Shown here: piece by piece, positions 34,495 through 43,094 of the stretch
Numbering within the stretch: position 1 is the first letter of the stretch
Layout: the number at the start of each line of letters is the position of its first letter
Assembly: GCA_963751425.1 (NCBI GenBank)
Contig: CAVVUF010000003.1
Coordinates: 434,001-498,000, forward strand
Direction of reading: 5' to 3'
From: CAVVUF01 sp963751425
GTDB taxonomy: Bacteria > Chloroflexota > Anaerolineae > Anaerolineales > UBA4823
DNA: 64,000 bases
Made by a program: the position numbers and the translations under genes
Notes under the pieces: model-generated
What the model saw: the letters and a program-made list of their open reading frames with translations, nothing else
The model's database searches: none
Told to the model about the DNA's origin: nothing

Positions 34495-35874
34495 ATGAAC
34501 AATTCTTCTGCATTTCCCCAATTTCCCAAGGGTTTCTACTTCGGCACGGCTACGGCTGCCTTCCAAATCGAGGGCGGCTGGAACGAGGATGGCAAGGGGC
34601 TGTCAACCTGGGATACATTCATGCACCAACCCAAGCGCCTTCAGCACCAACCCGCCGCCGAGGCAGCGGCAGACACTTACCACAATTTTCAGACCGATAT
34701 TGACCTGATGGCAGAGCTCGGTCACAACGCATACCGGTTTTCCATTGCCTGGGGGCGGGTTTTTCCTGAAGGCCGCGGGCGCCTCAATCCCAAAGGCCTG
34801 GATTACTACCAACGCCTGGTGGATGCCCTGCTCGAGAAAAACATCACCCCCTTCATCACTCTCTTTCATTGGGATATGCCGCAGGCTTTGGAAGATGCCT
34901 ATGGCGGGTTCATCGGCCGGCAAGGAGCTTATGATTACGCCGATTACGCCGAAGCTGCCGTCAAGGCGCTCGGAGACCGGGTAAAACACTGGATCACCCT
35001 GAACGAGCCCTGGGAGCATGCCATGTTCGGGCACTTTTTGGGGGAGCATGCCCCCGGCAAAACCAGCCCCTGGGCCTATTTCAAGGTGGCACACCACGAG
35101 CTGCTCGGTCATGGGCTGGCGGTGGAGCGGATCAAGGCACTGTGGCCTGATGCGCAGGTGGGCATCACCCTCAGCCAGTTCCCGGTCTATCCATTCAAAG
35201 ATACTCCCAAGAACCGGGAAGCTGCCCGCTTTGCTGACCTGTTCGTCAACCGCTTCTACCTGGACGGCCTGTTCCGCGGGGAATACCCGGCCGATCTCTG
35301 GAAGCGGCTCTGGCCTTTCAAGCCGCCCATCAAACCGGGCGACCTGGAGATCATCTCCCGCAAGATGGATTTCCTCGGCGTGAATTACTACAGCCCGATG
35401 TTCGCCTACGATAATTGGAAAATCCCCTTCTTCCACGCCTGGATCGAGCGCACCACGCCACCCGGTCGTGAGTATATTGAGGATGAAATCCTGGGCGCTG
35501 GGCCATATCCTTCGGGCATCTATGAGCTTGCCATGCGCTACAAGAACGAGTACGGCAACCCGCCGGTCTACATCACCGAAAACGGCACCAAATGCGAAGA
35601 GGTAAGCGACGCTGCCGGTGTTCATGACCCTTACCGCCAGCGCTACCTGGAGCTGTACCTGGGACAATTGGCGCGTGCAGCCAGGGACGGGGCCGATCTG
35701 CGCGGCTACTTCGTCTGGTCGCTGATGGATCTGTGCGAGTGGGCGCACGGCTACACCTATCCGATGGGATTGATTTACGTGGACCACGCCACCCAGAAGC
35801 GCACGGTGAAAGACAGCGCCTATTGGTACCGGGAGATGATTCAAAGCCAGGGTGCCAACGATCTGGCGAGCTGA
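34495..35874 (+). CDS. GH1 beta-glucosidase
   Basis: 459 residues, full length for GH1. Acid/base E171 is in TLNEPW and nucleophile E362 in YITENG; the N-terminal FPKGFYFGTATAAFQIEGG and C-terminal GYFVWSLMDLCEW regions bind the substrate. The WS-like GLIYVDHATQKRTVKDSAYWYREMI ending is typical. No signal peptide; it should hydrolyse cellobiose-like or aryl beta-glucosides in the cytoplasm. Start supported by AGGAGG 11 nt upstream, a rather long spacer. It is monocistronic, divergent to the GH13 gene. Confidence 0.95.
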   Translation: MNNSSAFPQFPKGFYFGTATAAFQIEGGWNEDGKGLSTWDTFMHQPKRLQHQPAAEAAADTYHNFQTDIDLMAELGHNAYRFSIAWGRVFPEGRGRLNPKGLDYYQRLVDALLEKNITPFITLFHWDMPQALEDAYGGFIGRQGAYDYADYAEAAVKALGDRVKHWITLNEPWEHAMFGHFLGEHAPGKTSPWAYFKVAHHELLGHGLAVERIKALWPDAQVGITLSQFPVYPFKDTPKNREAARFADLFVNRFYLDGLFRGEYPADLWKRLWPFKPPIKPGDLEIISRKMDFLGVNYYSPMFAYDNWKIPFFHAWIERTTPPGREYIEDEILGAGPYPSGIYELAMRYKNEYGNPPVYITENGTKCEEVSDAAGVHDPYRQRYLELYLGQLARAARDGADLRGYFVWSLMDLCEWAHGYTYPMGLIYVDHATQKRTVKDSAYWYREMIQSQGANDLAS

Positions 35875-36004
35875 GACTCGATATAAGTCGTTTTTAACTC
35901 AGGGTTATGAATGCTGAGGAACGTGCAGCCAGGTCAAGGAGCAGTAAACCAGGCGCTGGGGAATGGATAACGCCAGCCAGCCCACCTCACAGCACAACCA
36001 CAGC

Positions 36005-36754
36005 TTAGTTCTTTAACTTGCCAAACCCAGTGGCGAGGGAAAGCATACCCAGGAAGGAAAGGATCAAAGCCAGCAGCCAGCGCCTTTTTCGCAGGGCAAC
36101 TGCCGCTGACCCTAACAGACCAACTCCAACGACTTGATCGAGGCGGGTGGTGATTGCCTTTGCTTTATCGGGAGAATACCCGCGGGCGATGAGCGACCAC
36201 TTCAATATCGGCCCACCATCAAAGGCGGGAATAGGCACCAGCGCAGCAGAAGCGATGAAGGTGTTCATACCGACGGCTGTATCGACAATTTCCCGTGCGG
36301 GAGAGCTAGGCGGGGTGAGGCGCTGAAAAAGCTTGCCAAACAGAAGCAGGGTGAGATTGCAAATGGGTCCCGCCAAAGAGCGGATGATATGTTGGCGGGG
36401 GGTAATCGAGGGATGTTCAGGTTCATCATACAAGAGCACTGGCATTCCGAAGAGTATTCGGATTGCGTCAACGGGTTTCCCAACAGCACGCGCGGCAGCA
36501 ACATGCGCCAGGTTATGACACCACTCTGATCCAAGCAAGACAACCATCTTCAAACCGCCCAAAATGAAGTGCTGATATCCTGACCAGGAAGGACGGTCCC
36601 TTTTCGAGCGCCAAGTGAACAAAACCCAGAAGAAAACCTGGGTCACCGGCAGCCAATTCGAGCCCTGCAAGGCAAGGGGAGTGCCGAAGATCTTCCCCAA
36701 AGGAAAAACACGTTGGCCTGGTTTAAAAGTGAAAGGATTTTCCTGATTGTCCAT
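36005..36754 (-). CDS. Degenerate M50/site-2-protease-like membrane protein
   Basis: 249 residues with about five membrane segments. The region VVLLGSEWCHNLAHVAAARAV fits the S2P core helix, but the HExxH motif reads SEWCH (76-80): the first metal-binding His is Ser. An extra His occurs at 84. The second S2P motif is intact: NTFIASAALVPIPAFDGG (164-181) with D179. Either the zinc site is rearranged (H80 and H84) or the protein is an inactive relative. It is encoded 12 bp after the cyclase gene, and probably co-transcribed. The substrate is unknown. Confidence 0.75.
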   Translation of the reverse strand: MDNQENPFTFKPGQRVFPLGKIFGTPLALQGSNWLPVTQVFFWVLFTWRSKRDRPSWSGYQHFILGGLKMVVLLGSEWCHNLAHVAAARAVGKPVDAIRILFGMPVLLYDEPEHPSITPRQHIIRSLAGPICNLTLLLFGKLFQRLTPPSSPAREIVDTAVGMNTFIASAALVPIPAFDGGPILKWSLIARGYSPDKAKAITTRLDQVVGVGLLGSAAVALRKRRWLLALILSFLGMLSLATGFGKLKN

Positions 36755-36766
36755 ATACAGACAATC

Positions 36767-37459
36767 TCACTCAAACACTGCCACGGCGCGTACCGGCGAA
36801 CCCGTGCCGCCACGGATCTTGAGCGGCAGACCGATGAAGCGGAAGCGCCCCCGACCAATGAGCAAGTGCAAATTGATCATGTTCTCGTAATGCGTAAAGC
36901 CCATCTCCCCGCAAATGTGATGAACTGCTTTGTTTGAAACATGTCTCACGCCCGGCGAGGCCGTTTCCACGCCAAAAGCTGCGATCCCTTGCTGACCCAG
37001 CCAGCTCGCCGCTTCAATGCTGATGCCGGGCCCATTGTCCCAGGCCTCCGTCCCATACGCGCGGCGGTAATGGTCGGTATACAGCAGAACCGTGTCCCCT
37101 TGCTTGATCTCCAGACCTGCCTGGGCAAGGGCGATCTCTAAATCGGCTGGCTCGATCAATGCGCGCAGACCCTTATGAGAAAGATCCAAACAAATCCCCT
37201 CGGTATAGAACATGGTCAGCGGCAGCGTGTCAATCGACTGTCCCCGGTATTGAGCCGCCATATGGTTGATGGCATCCACGTGCGTGCCGGTATGCTCACC
37301 CATCTCCAGCTTGTGCACGGCAGGGGATACGACAGCGCTATCCTGGATACCTTCCCATTCTTCATGCGAGGCGTAGATGGTCATTTTCACTTCCGGAAGG
37401 CCGTGAAACACCGGCATACCGGAATAAATTTCCTGGCTCAGGTCAATAATTTCAAGCAT
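36767..37459 (-). CDS. Cyclase-family (kynurenine formamidase-like) hydrolase
   Basis: 230 residues with the metal-binding motif HTGTHVDAINH (~56-66), the hallmark of the cyclase/arylformamidase family, and a C-terminal SPGVRHVSNKAVH pattern. These metal enzymes hydrolyse N-formylkynurenine, isatin or other amides and lactams. No tryptophan degradation gene is close by, so the substrate is open. Start ATG at 37459; the stop is 12 bp before the start of the M50-like gene. Confidence 0.88.
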   Translation of the reverse strand: MLEIIDLSQEIYSGMPVFHGLPEVKMTIYASHEEWEGIQDSAVVSPAVHKLEMGEHTGTHVDAINHMAAQYRGQSIDTLPLTMFYTEGICLDLSHKGLRALIEPADLEIALAQAGLEIKQGDTVLLYTDHYRRAYGTEAWDNGPGISIEAASWLGQQGIAAFGVETASPGVRHVSNKAVHHICGEMGFTHYENMINLHLLIGRGRFRFIGLPLKIRGGTGSPVRAVAVFE

Positions 37460-37725
37460 AAGGATCGTTTTCTCTCCGAAAACAAGGATTTGCCTGAGGA
37501 TAGGTTACATACTTTTTTATCCAGATTGGCTCCTTGATCAAAGTGAAACAAACCTGGCTCAGCAGCAGCGGCAGTGCGGATAAAACTCCTTCTCAATTAT
37601 GGCACATTTTGGGCAAATCGCACTGGATCCGAGTGGTAAAGCCGCTTTCCGCGGTGTTGGACGGCTTTCTGTACTACCCTTTCTTTCCTAACGAACCTGA
37701 TCCTACCTTATGCTTTCTGCTGGAA

Positions 37726-37842
37726 TCAGTCGGTTGATTCCCTGCGCTGCGAAAGCTGTATCCAGTTGCCAGCGGGGTCTTGAAATGTGGCAACCAAGAC
37801 AGGTAAAATTCCACCTGTTTGGGGAGAGTCGGGGCATGCTAT
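37726..37842 (-). pseudogene. Relic of a VOC/glyoxalase-family protein (C-terminal fragment)
   Basis: About 38 codons encode TGGILPVLVATFQDPAGNWIQL in two stretches, matching the last strand of VOC-superfamily proteins (F-x-DPxGNxxxL). The N-terminal ~90 residues expected for the family are absent upstream. The 37460-37725 spacer beyond it holds nothing recognisable. Confidence 0.55.
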
Positions 37843-37937
37843 GATGAGGCGGCAAGAGCTAATGCCGGAGCAGGCTGCTGCCACGCCCAATTCAACTCTC
37901 GCCGGCAGTCCCCGCCGCCACATCAAACCGATAAATA

Positions 37938-38108
37938 CTATAGATTTTTAACCACGGTGGCTAAAAGCAAGAGCCCGGCAGCCACCAAGGCCAGCCAGAA
38001 TGAATAAGGGGTGAGTGCAGCAATCGTAGCTGTTTGACCGAGCAGCGCGAGTACAGCAAGCGCTAGCGCTATGAACCAGGTAATTTGTTTCGGCGGGGAT
38101 AGTTTCAT
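37938..38108 (-). CDS. Small two-helix membrane protein (56 residues)
   Basis: MKLSPPKQITWFIALALAV opens a 56-residue protein of two hydrophobic helices, the second ending ATVVKNL. An AAGGAG lies 7 nt upstream of the ATG at 38108, which makes it a convincing gene despite its size. Proteins with the same start pattern (K-L-T/S-P-P-K-Q) and two helices occur widely in Anaerolineae, as far as recalled. Function unknown. It is encoded just downstream of dodecin (29-bp gap). Confidence 0.75.
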   Translation of the reverse strand: MKLSPPKQITWFIALALAVLALLGQTATIAALTPYSFWLALVAAGLLLLATVVKNL

Positions 38109-38137
38109 TATAATTCTCCTTAAGGTGTATTTTTGAT

Positions 38138-38344
38138 TCAGTCTGCAAGAATAAATGTTACTTTCATCTGTACCCGATACTCGGCGATATTTCCTTTATC
38201 ATCCACCAGGACTTCCTGATTCTCGATCCATGCGGATTTGACATTTGAAAGCGTTTTATTGGCGCGCTCAACTCCTAACTTGATTGCATCCTCAAAACTC
38301 ACTGTAGAAGATGCTTTGATTTCGGTAACCCTTGCGATTGACAT
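38138..38344 (-). CDS. Dodecin-family flavin-binding protein
   Basis: 68 residues, the full family length. Signature residues are all present: RVTEIKASSTVSFEDAI, then GVERANKTLSNVKSAWI with the tryptophan that stacks on flavin, and the closing YRVQMKVTFIL. Dodecins form dodecameric shells that store or buffer riboflavin/FMN (or CoA in some). It is probably co-transcribed with the small membrane protein downstream. Confidence 0.95.
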   Translation of the reverse strand: MSIARVTEIKASSTVSFEDAIKLGVERANKTLSNVKSAWIENQEVLVDDKGNIAEYRVQMKVTFILAD

Positions 38345-38575
38345 TGGCGAACTCCTTTTCCTCTTTAAAGATTATTTTTACGATTATCCGGTTAATTCGA
38401 TTAGTTTAAGTATAATGATCTAGCGTCTCAATACCGTCACAAGCGCTGCTTGTTAGTGCCCATTTGGTATCGAAAACAACTATCCTAACAAGTCGGCTCT
38501 TTTTTGCCACCTCTTCCAACAACTCTGGATGAATTTTTCAGCCAAGGCGAGCAAGCTCGGCTTACCTAACCTGGT

Positions 38576-38615
38576 TGGGCAAGCTCTTGCGAGCGCCATA
38601 AAATCGGCGCTTATG
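38576..38615. repeat. Hairpin repeat, copy 1
   Basis: GGGCAAGC is followed by AGCGCC-N8-GGCGCT and TTATG. It shares its order and bases with 40504-40535. Located just after the truncated GH13 gene. It may be a terminator-like stem or a repeat left by recombination. No other features were recognised in 38345-38620. Confidence 0.45.
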
Positions 38616-38620
38616 AGGAA

Positions 38621-39553
38621 TTAACCGACCGAGTCTGAACCGTCGTAAAGCCTGCGGCGCAGCTCGGTACTGCGGTGGTCAAAGATGGGCATCTCGCGCA
38701 TGCCCCACCAGGCATCGTAAAGGTTTGGATGCTCGGTGAAAAAGAAGAACTTCGCTTCCGGTGAGTTTGGGTCAGCCAGCGCCGCCTGGAACCATTCGTG
38801 GGTATCTCCGCAGTGATTGGTGGTGAGATCGCCCATCAGGCGCATGCCCCGGACGCGCGCGGCTGCGGCAAGCCTTGCCATGGCCTCATCGCCGCCCAGC
38901 AGAGGATCGACCTTGCGGAAGGTCGAGGCGTTGTAGCGATGGTTTGATTCAGCCGGGAAGAACGGAGTCAGATAGATCGTTCCAACTCCGAGCGCGTCGA
39001 TATAGTCCAGATGCGCCGTAATGCCATCCAGGTCCCCACCGTAGTACTGGCGCGACGTGTCCGGTCCCTCACCGATCACCGGGTCTTCCCAAGCGGCGGG
39101 TTTTGCCCAGGCTGGAGCCGGACGGTCAGCCGACTTGGCAAAGCGGTCCGGAAAGATCTGGTACAGCGTACCCGTTGCCCACTGCGGGGGCGGGTCATAC
39201 GTGCTGAGGCGGAAATCAGAAGCATCCGCGACGTCGTGACTGTGCAGCCCAGCACCGTTCAGCCACTGATAACTGTATGGACCCCCGTCGAGCAGCCAGC
39301 GGTAGCTCACGACCGGGTTGACTACTGGCAGGTCGGCGCCCAGCCAGGTGTCGCGCGGATCCTATCGATCAACGGTCGCACGCACCAGCTCAGGCTCGCC
39401 GTCACTGAGGACACGCACCCAGACGTTCGTAACGTTGCTCGGGCGCGGCACGCGCAGCAGGACGGTGACCCTGCCGCCGAGCTTGGGATGCGGGTTGGGA
39501 ACATACAGTGCTGAGCCATCATGATGGGGTTGAGACCAAACAAGTTCAGCCAT
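38621..39553 (-). pseudogene. Truncated GH13 (neopullulanase/maltogenic amylase-like) gene with in-frame TAG
   Basis: The ATG at 39553 (GAGGAG 5 nt upstream) opens an N-terminal domain like that of GH13 maltogenic amylases. After 63 codons comes a TAG at 39359-39361, but the same frame continues with DPRDTWLGADLPVVNPVVSY and the GH13 start GTLYQIFPDRFA. The barrel is followed to GDLTTNHCGDTHEWF and ends at YDGSDSVG (38621), just before the catalytic DGWRxD region, which is lost. So the gene has both a nonsense codon and a C-terminal deletion and cannot make active enzyme. Its composition and style look foreign to the neighbours. Confidence 0.85.
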
Positions 39554-39673
39554 TTTGACTCCTCACTCCTGAGATGGCTAATAATAATTTGAGTGGCATC
39601 CGGGTGATGGCTGCCGGATCGTCGTGATTTTGAGCTAGCAGACCAGGTTAAGCGGCCCTGTACCTGGCAAGAT

Positions 39674-40414
39674 TCATTTCTTGCGCTTATCTCTAATGTA
39701 AATTAGCGGGCTTTGTGAATCCTTCGTTATCCGCTCATCAACATCAAACAATTGGCAGGCTTTGATCAATTCTCCTAACTTCCTATAGCCGTAATTGCGA
39801 GGATCAAATTCAGGGGCTTGATTAGCTATATTAACACCAACTTTTGCCAGGTAAGACCAACCATCTTCATCAGCAGAAGCTTCAGCTGCTTTTCTTAACA
39901 AAACGACTAATTGAGTATCTTCTTTCAATTCGTGCAGGGTCTCTTTGTTTGGCGCGGGCATTGATTCATCTTTAAGTAATATTTCTGTGTATATAAATTT
40001 ATCACAGGCACTTATAAAAGATTTCGGCGTTTTACTTTCGCCTATCCCATAAACGGTAAGCCCAGATTCCCTAATCCGAGATGCCAGGCGCGTAAAATCG
40101 CTGTCGCTAGAAACAATACAAAATCCATCGTATTTTCCAGTGTAAAGAAGATCCATTGCATCAATAATCATAGAACTATCTGAAGCGTTTTTACCAGTAG
40201 TATATCGAAACTGTTGAATAGGTTGTATTGCAAATTGGAGCAAGCATTCTTTCCAGCTTCTTAAATTGGGTGTTGTCCAATCACCATAAATTCGTTTCAC
40301 TACCGCCGTGCCGTATTTAGCAATTTCGACCAACATGGGTTCAATAATTGAGGCTTGTGTATTTTCCGCATCAATGATCAGTGCTAATCTTTCCTGCTTA
40401 TTTTCTTTATCCAT
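39674..40414 (-). CDS. NYN-domain (LabA/DUF88-like) ribonuclease with OST-HTH-type C-terminus
   Basis: 246 residues. The NYN/PIN-like fold has LIIDAENTQ (D15), then KNASDSSMIIDAMDLLY and IVSSDSDFTRLASRIRE, giving the expected acidic metal site. Residues ~165-240 resemble an OST-HTH/LOTUS domain (WSYLAKVGVNIANQ and NYGYRKLGELIKAC). Such proteins are thought to act on RNA; several are linked to defence or stress. The gene is AT-richer than its surroundings and lies between decayed genes, which suggests acquisition by transfer. Confidence 0.88.
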   Translation of the reverse strand: MDKENKQERLALIIDAENTQASIIEPMLVEIAKYGTAVVKRIYGDWTTPNLRSWKECLLQFAIQPIQQFRYTTGKNASDSSMIIDAMDLLYTGKYDGFCIVSSDSDFTRLASRIRESGLTVYGIGESKTPKSFISACDKFIYTEILLKDESMPAPNKETLHELKEDTQLVVLLRKAAEASADEDGWSYLAKVGVNIANQAPEFDPRNYGYRKLGELIKACQLFDVDERITKDSQSPLIYIRDKRKK

Positions 40415-40503
40415 AAATTTTCCTTTTTTCTTATTAAACCTTCAAATGTAATAATTCTACACCCAGATATCAAATAATCATTGAAGCGCCTAATTAATCG
40501 GAC

Positions 40504-40535
40504 CGGGCAAGCAGCGCTAAAGATAAGCGCTTATG
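40504..40535. repeat. Hairpin repeat, copy 2
   Basis: GGGCAAGC-AGCGCT-N6-AGCGCTTATG resembles the copy at 38576-38615 in the same orientation. It lies ~145 bp beyond the stop of the DinB-type gene. The two copies bracket the GH13 relic and the NYN gene. Confidence 0.45.
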
Positions 40536-40680
40536 CGCCGCGCCATCCAAAACGCACCATCTTGTTCATGAAGTATGTTCTTATAACACTTGATTGAAGC
40601 AAGTAATGAAAAACGATGGGGTGCAGGCTTATGGTTATCCAAGTCAGCACAGCGGTGTTTCAGCACGAGAAGGGCAGCGG

Positions 40681-41676
40681 TTAGCCCTTCTCCCCTCGCT
40701 TCAGCCAGGCGCGTACATCTGGTTCATGCTCATCTCGGTAATGGTCGAAGAATTCACCAGCTGGGAAGCGTTTATCGCCTACCCACACAAGATAGTACGC
40801 TGGCTCGACCCGCTCAATCCTGACTTGATCGGGCAACCCTTCAACGACTGCAAAGAGCTGCTGGAATATCTGACGCGTTTCATCCAGGACTTCGTCGACG
40901 GAACGGTTCCGATTCGCTTCATAGATCCAGGCATTGATATCATCTTCTGCACGCAGGTGCGCCGGCCAATATGGGATTTCTGGCTCGCCGCGCAGCGCGG
41001 CCTGCAAGCGGATGACAAGCCAGCGGTTCCAGCCGGTCAAATGCGCGATCATGTCCTTCATCGACCAGTCGCCGTTCACGCCAGGTTGATCCATGCGCGT
41101 TGGGCTAACCTGGCCAATAAACTCTTCCCATTGCTGATAGGCTTGCTGCAGCCTGTCCAGAAGCTCAGATTTCTTCATGTCCATTGGGACGAGCGCCTTT
41201 GCGAACCTGCCGAAATCCCAGCCATCGATCTCCGGAGGCATCAATCCGAGGGCAGTGAGCATGCTCTTGATCTGTTCGCGGTGCTCGGTCGCATGGTTGA
41301 TGATCTGGACCATGATGACCCATGGCTCCACCAGGTAGTTATCCCTCGTTTGCAGCTGGCCCTTTGCCTGCAGGCTTGCCTCATCCTGTGCCAAGGCCAG
41401 CAGTACCTCTCCACTGCTGTTTGCCAGATTCTTAAGCTCGGCGAAAGGCGGAGTTGGAAGGCGTTCCCGCCGTTCCTCCAATGGAAGCGTCAAAAGTCTC
41501 AGGTAATTTTGCTGAGCGATCACGAGGTGCGAGAGGGTGGCCCGAATGCTCCCGCGTGTAGCAGACGCTGGTTCGGCGTCGAGCTGCTCATCGGTCAGGG
41601 CTGAGCAAGCTTCGATGATCTGGAGGGTGGCCCAGTTGTTGTGCTCGAACAACATATCTAAACTCTGCTTATTCAT
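40681..41676 (-). CDS. DinB-like / ClbS-DfsB-like two-domain protein
   Basis: 331 residues. The N-terminal half (~1-155) is a DinB four-helix bundle with metal-ligand-like histidines (LSHLVIAQQNY; QIINHATEHREQI). The C-terminal half (~165-325) resembles the ClbS/DfsB family (SELLDRLQQAYQQWEEFI; DWSMKDMIAHLTGWNRW). Related single-domain proteins act as thiol transferases or, for ClbS, protect DNA from colibactin. The fusion is probably two homologous bundles. The ATG at 41676 is ~9 nt after AAGGAAA. Function uncertain. Confidence 0.8.
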   Translation of the reverse strand: MNKQSLDMLFEHNNWATLQIIEACSALTDEQLDAEPASATRGSIRATLSHLVIAQQNYLRLLTLPLEERRERLPTPPFAELKNLANSSGEVLLALAQDEASLQAKGQLQTRDNYLVEPWVIMVQIINHATEHREQIKSMLTALGLMPPEIDGWDFGRFAKALVPMDMKKSELLDRLQQAYQQWEEFIGQVSPTRMDQPGVNGDWSMKDMIAHLTGWNRWLVIRLQAALRGEPEIPYWPAHLRAEDDINAWIYEANRNRSVDEVLDETRQIFQQLFAVVEGLPDQVRIERVEPAYYLVWVGDKRFPAGEFFDHYRDEHEPDVRAWLKRGEKG

Positions 41677-41849
41677 CAATGATTTCCTTTCTGAACTATG
41701 TCTAATGGTATGGTGTTATAGAGCTAGGTCGCATAGGTAGTTTGTTCTTTTCTTGGCTTCGATCTGAGCTCAAAAGAGAATATTTCCTGGAAATGCGAGA
41801 AATTGCCTGAGCGATGAGACACAGCTGGAAAAATGAGACCGCCGAATTA

Positions 41850-42025
41850 TTAAACAACCTTTTCATCCAGCCAGCAAGTACGTAATCGGCTACTTCTTCC
41901 CAGTTCTTTTGACCGATGATGAAATGAGTTTGTCCTGCAAACTCTTTGAAGTCGGTGACGGAAGGTGACAGCTTGTATTTGGCATAGTTGGATTTAATGG
42001 TGGACGAATACGACAGTCTTGGTTT
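41850..42025 (-). pseudogene. Relic of an alpha/beta hydrolase (C-terminal fragment)
   Basis: About 58 codons encode KYKLSPSVTDFKEFAGQTHF and IIGQKNWEEVADYVLAGW. This matches the last helix and catalytic-His region (FxGRxHFxxGQxGWEEVAD) of a common alpha/beta hydrolase group. The nucleophile and acid regions are absent. The surrounding 139-codon ORF (41702-42121) is otherwise unlike any protein and includes an antisense-like stretch of another relic. Confidence 0.6.
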
Positions 42026-42038
42026 TATACTTATGCTC

Positions 42039-42383
42039 CTATAGTTGGATGAAGGGAGGCGGTGTCGAGTTATCCAGCTGATCGAAGAGGATCGGATTTC
42101 CATCAGGGTCCATGACGACAAAACTGGCGGGGCCTATTGTGCTCTCGTCCGCTGTTCGCGCAGTCCGTGAAAGTACCGAGCTTGTGGGCACTGCTGTCCC
42201 AGCCTGGGTTGAAGGTTAAGATTTCTTCTCGAACATTCCTTGAAATAGACCGATCACGTGATCGCCGTTTTCAAGATCACCCAGTTCTGAATGGATCTCC
42301 TCCAAAAATAACCAGCTTCTCATAAAAATCTTCGAAGCCTCGATATCCTGAGCCAGACTGATTGAAAACGCACCGAGTTCCAT
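42039..42383 (-). pseudogene. VOC/glyoxalase-family gene broken by several indels
   Basis: ATG at 42383 with AAAGGAG 5 nt upstream opens MELGAFSISLAQDIEASK and NGDHVIGLFQGMFEK. The frame then shifts to EILTFNPGWDSSAHKLGTFTD, and shifts again, with codons missing, to TIGPASFVVMDPDGNPILFDQL, ending at the TAG at 42039-42041. All parts belong to one ~125-residue VOC protein, so it was a complete gene that is now dead. Its 5' part has fused in frame with the preceding gene. Confidence 0.8.
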
Positions 42384-42836
42384 GCTTGCTCCTTTATTGG
42401 TTGAATGAGAATGCGCTGCAGCGTTGCACACGCTGGCGCGCATCCGATTGTTCTTGGGGTTGTGCTCTAGTTCGCAAAGACCGAGGGCTTCCATCAACGG
42501 TGGGACGTAAACCCCAAATCGGCCGCGAAGCCCCTTCTTCAATCCATACCACCCTTTGACTGGATTGGTCGGAGACCTTCCCCAGGCTTCAACCGTCCCT
42601 TCCTTGGCGGGCTTTTGCTCGTCCGCACCGCCAAGTTCAACCCAGTCGCCAGCTTCCTTTAGCATAGCGTAGAGATCATCGATGCAGCGGGCATCATAAA
42701 AAAGCACCGTACTTCCTACAGTGCATACGAGAACTTGCAGGCCATCTTTGAGTTCGACGTGCATCGTGTATTCTGAAGTTCCCGGAGGGGTCTTGAGCAC
42801 CCAGGGTTCGTCCTTTGTACGATTTAGCTTTGTCAT
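42216..42836 (-). CDS. Conserved hypothetical protein, read through into a VOC relic
   Basis: 206-codon ORF. Residues 1-~135 match a conserved uncharacterised family of ~130 residues (perhaps DUF6855): PWVLKTPPGTSEYTMHVE, LVCTVGSTVLFYDARCIDDL, GTVEAWGRSPTNPVKGWYGLKK and PPLMEALGLCEL, ending NNRMRA. That family normally stops about there. Here a stretch of ~15 unrelated residues and then the first ~55 residues of a VOC protein follow, up to EKKS. So loss of the original stop created an artificial fusion. The N-terminal domain may still be functional. Confidence 0.7.
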   Translation of the reverse strand: MTKLNRTKDEPWVLKTPPGTSEYTMHVELKDGLQVLVCTVGSTVLFYDARCIDDLYAMLKEAGDWVELGGADEQKPAKEGTVEAWGRSPTNPVKGWYGLKKGLRGRFGVYVPPLMEALGLCELEHNPKNNRMRASVCNAAAHSHSTNKGASMELGAFSISLAQDIEASKIFMRSWLFLEEIHSELGDLENGDHVIGLFQGMFEKKS

Positions 42837-43094
42837 TGCCTAACATGCTCCTTTTCCAAAAAGGTTCCAAGATGCAACCCATCATCTTAAATCATTGGGT
42901 TATTTATATCGATTACCATCGATAATCACTTAAATTTTATCCAAATAGTCCAAAATTACTGTCCTATTCTACCAATGAATGAAGTAATCGACTATGCCCA
43001 TAAACCCGCAGAATCCCCTCCCGTTCATTGCACGCTGTGTTAGCCCGCTTTTTGCTTGAAAGCGACGCCTTTCACTTTGACTGGCGTTTATCCA

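Noticed and set aside
34603..35844. Long antisense ORF (413 codons) opposite the GH1 gene
   Set aside because: It mirrors a strongly conserved GH1 gene with both catalytic motifs; low-complexity valine-rich translation, no homology pattern, no ribosome binding site.
37640..37672. AAAGCCG...CGGCTTT stem as a terminator
   Set aside because: Loop of ~17 nt and no T-tract; not convincing.
39359..39361. TAG in the GH13 frame as a pyrrolysine codon
   Set aside because: The gene is also truncated at its 3' end, the family does not use pyrrolysine, and the MttB-type gene in the window lacks an internal TAG.
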